Source: Alphaproteobacteria bacterium UBA1254
Lineage (GTDB): Bacteria > Pseudomonadota > Alphaproteobacteria > RF32 > CAG-239
Direction: 5' to 3'
Length of the DNA stretch: 49,193 nt
NCBI GenBank assembly: GCA_002308495.1
Contig: DBVW01000001.1
Location: forward strand, 2,684 to 51,876
Positions 47,069 through 49,193 of this stretch are shown here, in pieces; positions within the stretch are counted from its first letter, which is position 1; the number at the start of each line of letters is the position of its first letter. The notes below the pieces were generated by a model. It was given only the letters and a program-made list of their open reading frames with translations. It did not search any database and was not told the DNA's origin. The position numbers and the translations under genes were made by a program.

Positions 47069-47482
47069 TCAGGATTCACTGTCGAAGAGGGCGGCCTTAA
47101 CCGTCTCAAAATCGAGGCAGTGCGGCATACCGCGGCGAGCTTCCTGCTGTTGTTGTTTGCGCTCGGGGCCTTCCCAAATCCAAAGGTCCATGCCGTCAAC
47201 ACAAGACACATACTCGGAAGGATAAATCCTGCCGCCTAAGGCTTCTTTCAAAGCCATGGCGTGGTTTTTAGAGCCTGTAAAATAGCTCCAATCGAGGCTC
47301 AGGAGCTCAAAGTCGAGTCCATGACGTTTGGAGCCATAATAGACGACATCACGTTGAACGCAACCGCAATCTCCGACGCGAAAAAAGATGTTGTCTATGC
47401 GCTGGACAAAGCCGTGGCGCATCAAAGTCCGGCGAAGCTCGTCTAAGATCTCGGCCAGGATTTCTTTTCTTGATGCTGCCAT
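47069..47482 (-). CDS. Hypothetical cytoplasmic protein
   Basis: Not recognised; 137 residues from ATG 47482. A GTG at 47491 that overlaps the upstream stop codon as GTGA is the alternative. The N-terminal part is helical (SRKEILAEILDELRRTLMRHGF), followed by a beta-rich part with CGCVQRDVVYYGSKRHGLDFELLSLDWSYF and a Gln-rich KQQQQEARRG stretch. No signal peptide. G+C-rich relative to the window. It is translationally coupled to the membrane protein gene upstream, suggesting that the two work together. Confidence 0.5.
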   Translation of the reverse strand: MAASRKEILAEILDELRRTLMRHGFVQRIDNIFFRVGDCGCVQRDVVYYGSKRHGLDFELLSLDWSYFTGSKNHAMALKEALGGRIYPSEYVSCVDGMDLWIWEGPERKQQQQEARRGMPHCLDFETVKAALFDSES

Positions 47483-47487
47483 GGCGT

Positions 47488-47943
47488 TCACTTCCCCCGC
47501 TGGAAGAGCTTTTCAGATTCCTTTTGCTCTTTCTTTTCTTTGATGCTGTAAACGGCCAGTCCGCCGATAAAGGCGATGAGACACGGGATTGCGTACCAGA
47601 TCGTCAGGTCGGGTAATTCCGCGTTGAAATAGCGGAAGGCGACCGATTTGGCGATTGTCTCGAGAGCCAAAAGACCCACGAAACCGAAGCACCCGAAGAC
47701 GCCGACGACGGCCCAGACAGCGTTGCGACCGGCTCTCTTCGAAAAATACTTCGCGTAACTGGCGCACATTTTGAAACACCCGAAGGCGAAAGCGAGGCCG
47801 ATGAGGCACATGATGGTTGCTACGATCCGGCTGTCAGAGAAATAAACCGCCTGAGGGATAGCAAAGAGAATAAGCGCGTTGAGCGCCCCAAGGCAGATCA
47901 GAGCGGCTTGCTCTTCTGCACATCTGTTTTTCCAACTTTTCAT
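47488..47943 (-). CDS. Hypothetical membrane protein with four helices
   Basis: Not recognised; 151 residues with about four membrane segments (about 15-33, 39-60, 75-97 and 115-137). A basic-acidic C-terminal tail (KEKKEQKESEKLFQRGK) is predicted to be cytoplasmic. The promoter at 47986-48014 is near consensus, but no Shine-Dalgarno sequence precedes the ATG (TGTATCTATATT). G+C is about half on sampled lines, against a clearly A+T-rich background. Its stop overlaps the start region of the next gene. Confidence 0.55.
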   Translation of the reverse strand: MKSWKNRCAEEQAALICLGALNALILFAIPQAVYFSDSRIVATIMCLIGLAFAFGCFKMCASYAKYFSKRAGRNAVWAVVGVFGCFGFVGLLALETIAKSVAFRYFNAELPDLTIWYAIPCLIAFIGGLAVYSIKEKKEQKESEKLFQRGK

Positions 47944-47985
47944 AATATAGATACAATAAGGGTTGATAATTCTTTTTCTACGCTA

Positions 47986-48014
47986 TTTATATCATTTTTT
48001 CGTCTTTTTGTCAA
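47986..48014 (-). promoter_or_regulatory. Promoter of the 47488-47943 gene
   Basis: On the minus strand: TTGACA (48014-48009), exactly 17 bases, TATAAA (47991-47986). Leader about 36 bases. Confidence 0.7.
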
Positions 48015-48026
48015 TAATAAAATTGA

Positions 48027-48054
48027 TTGACATGATTTTTTTGTTCTTTATACT
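48027..48054 (+). promoter_or_regulatory. anmK promoter
   Basis: TTGACA (48027-48032), 16 bases, TATACT (48049-48054). The predicted start (about 48060-48062) is next to the anmK ATG at 48063. Confidence 0.7.
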
Positions 48055-48062
48055 TCTTTGTT

Positions 48063-49193
48063 ATGAAAAAGTATCAGATTATCGGTTGTATGACCGGAAA
48101 TTCAATGGATGCGGTTGATTTGGTTTTAACCGAATTTGAGGGCGAAAAAATAAGAGATATTTGTTCGTTTTCAAAGCCTTTTACGCGGGATATCCAACTG
48201 AAAATTGAAAATTTGAGGCCTTTGGTCTTTGATAAGACTCGGGCTGAAATTTTAGCCTTGCATGATTTTAAAAAAATTCATGACGAATATATTCGCTTTG
48301 TGGCAGATGCCGTCAATGAAATGTGCGAAAAATATAGGTTAGATAAGAGCCGAATCGATGCGATAGGATTTCATGGCAAAACACTTGATCATTATCCGCC
48401 GTCCAAAGCCGAAAAAGAAGGCAAAAAGCCTTATACGCTTCAAATCGGGAGCGGAAAGATGCTTGCCGATTTGACAGGCTTGACTGTTGTTTATGATTTT
48501 CGTTCAAACTTTGTTATGAGAGGATTTGAAGGCGCGCCTTTGGTTGGAGAACACAACGCGCATATTGCGCTTCTTGAAGGTGATGGCATTTATTATAACG
48601 GCGGAAATACGTGTAATTTTGCCGTTATTAAAGACAGACAAGCGCTTTTTTCTTCCGATGCAGGTCCTTTTAACGAATATATTGACGCTTTTATAAGGGT
48701 GCATACCTCTGATGTTTGTGATTTTAACGGAAAATACGGTTTAAAAGGGAAATTAAACGAATCGATGCTCAAAAAGTTTTTTGACATCGGTCGGGTGTTT
48801 TATGAGACGAAACTTCCTAAGTCGGGCGATCCGCAATATTACAAAAAAGAAGAAATTTTTAAGGTGATTGATGATTTCGGTGCAAGTTTTGAAGACAAGG
48901 TTCATACGCTTGAATATTTTGCCGCGTATGTTGCGGCGTTTGCTTTAACTATGCTTGATGAAAAACTGAAAATGCCGTCGGATATAGTGTTTTTCGGCGG
49001 AGGATGGAAAAATCCGATGGTCTACAAGAGTTTTGAGGATTTGCTCGGCACGGATTGTTATGTTTTGCCCGAACATCGTGCGGCATTTAAACACTTAAAA
49101 GAGCGTTTCGGATGCAAACCGAAAATCAGATATTCGTTGTTCGGAGAGATGATGGAAGCACGCTTAATGGCTGATATGGCTTATTTTAGGCTT
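48063..49193 (+). CDS. anmK: Anhydro-N-acetylmuramic acid kinase, 3' end cut by window
   Basis: AnmK phosphorylates and opens 1,6-anhydro-MurNAc during peptidoglycan recycling. The frame is open for 377 codons and runs off the right edge; family members have about 370 residues, so little is missing. Signatures: IIGCMTGNSMDAVDLVL at the N-terminus, IGFHGKT, LQIGSGKMLADLTGLTVVYDFR, GAPLV, YNGGNTCNFAVI, SDAGPFNEYID with the likely catalytic Asp, and FFGGGWKNP. Some motifs are diverged (family-typical NIGG is NGGN, DTGPGN is DAGPFN). There is no Shine-Dalgarno sequence, and the promoter suggests a nearly leaderless mRNA. It links to the lytic transglycosylase function at 1.9 kb. Confidence 0.88.
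   Translation, partial: MKKYQIIGCMTGNSMDAVDLVLTEFEGEKIRDICSFSKPFTRDIQLKIENLRPLVFDKTRAEILALHDFKKIHDEYIRFVADAVNEMCEKYRLDKSRIDAIGFHGKTLDHYPPSKAEKEGKKPYTLQIGSGKMLADLTGLTVVYDFRSNFVMRGFEGAPLVGEHNAHIALLEGDGIYYNGGNTCNFAVIKDRQALFSSDAGPFNEYIDAFIRVHTSDVCDFNGKYGLKGKLNESMLKKFFDIGRVFYETKLPKSGDPQYYKKEEIFKVIDDFGASFEDKVHTLEYFAAYVAAFALTMLDEKLKMPSDIVFFGGGWKNPMVYKSFEDLLGTDCYVLPEHRAAFKHLKERFGCKPKIRYSLFGEMMEARLMADMAYFRL

Overview
The window looks like a chromosomal segment of an A+T-rich alphaproteobacterium, probably host-associated. The lineage is inferred from three things: a ChpT-type histidine phosphotransferase (the CckA-ChpT-CtrA relay is alphaproteobacterial), the order priA-atpH-atpA-atpG-atpD-atpC with no F0 genes, and the run ppiD / tpiA-secG-pyrG. 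Lipid A and Kdo genes (lpxA, kdsA, pagP), an AsmA-family protein and several beta-barrel-like proteins show a Gram-negative envelope. Most genes have an AAAGGA-like ribosome binding site. No CRISPR array, complete insertion sequence or prophage was recognised.

Layout. 1-8 kb: a tRNA fragment at the left edge, N-formylglutamate amidohydrolase, two exported proteins (one a lytic transglycosylase), an acyl-ACP thioesterase, then a DUF1189-like protein and pgpA on the minus strand, mtaB-ftsY on the plus strand, and a HAD phosphatase-pagP pair. 8-10.2 kb: two tRNA-Ser genes, each beside a decayed partial tRNA copy interrupted by small hairpins, with kdsA between them. 10.2-17 kb: CorC-type transporter and GNAT acetyltransferase, a MORN-repeat protein and a very large AsmA-family protein. 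17-21 kb: nucleoside salvage operon cdd-punA-deoA, then rplJ-rplL with an L10-type leader, closed by a terminator and not followed by rpoB. 21-29.5 kb: second HAD paralogue, dimeric-type glycyl-tRNA synthetase, fmt, ppiD, tpiA, secG, pyrG. 29.5-34 kb: a cysteine-rich secreted protein, lpxA between two base-composition-shifted lipoprotein genes, and an outer-membrane protein. 34-45 kb: squalene/phytoene-synthase-like protein, trmFO, a secreted protein with chpT, F1 ATP synthase genes and priA. 45-49 kb: a YgiW-like and an HdeD-like stress gene flanking a palindrome, a hemolysin-III protein, three unrecognised small genes, and anmK running off the right edge.

The core genes serve translation and tRNA modification (mtaB, trmFO, glyQS, fmt, rplJL), protein export and folding (ftsY, secG, ppiD), envelope synthesis and remodelling (kdsA, lpxA, pagP, pgpA, lytic transglycosylase, anmK) and nucleotide and energy metabolism.

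Two patterns stand out. First, both tRNA-Ser loci carry tRNA-derived duplicated sequence containing mini-hairpins of the GCGAAGC type, and one locus also carries two long hairpins. Second, at least four small transcription units (about 20.7, 30.5-31.3, 32.3-32.8 and 46.7-48.0 kb) look like self-contained cassettes: unrecognised protein(s), visibly higher G+C than neighbours, little or no Shine-Dalgarno sequence, and a strong intrinsic terminator; three of the four have a TTGACA promoter.
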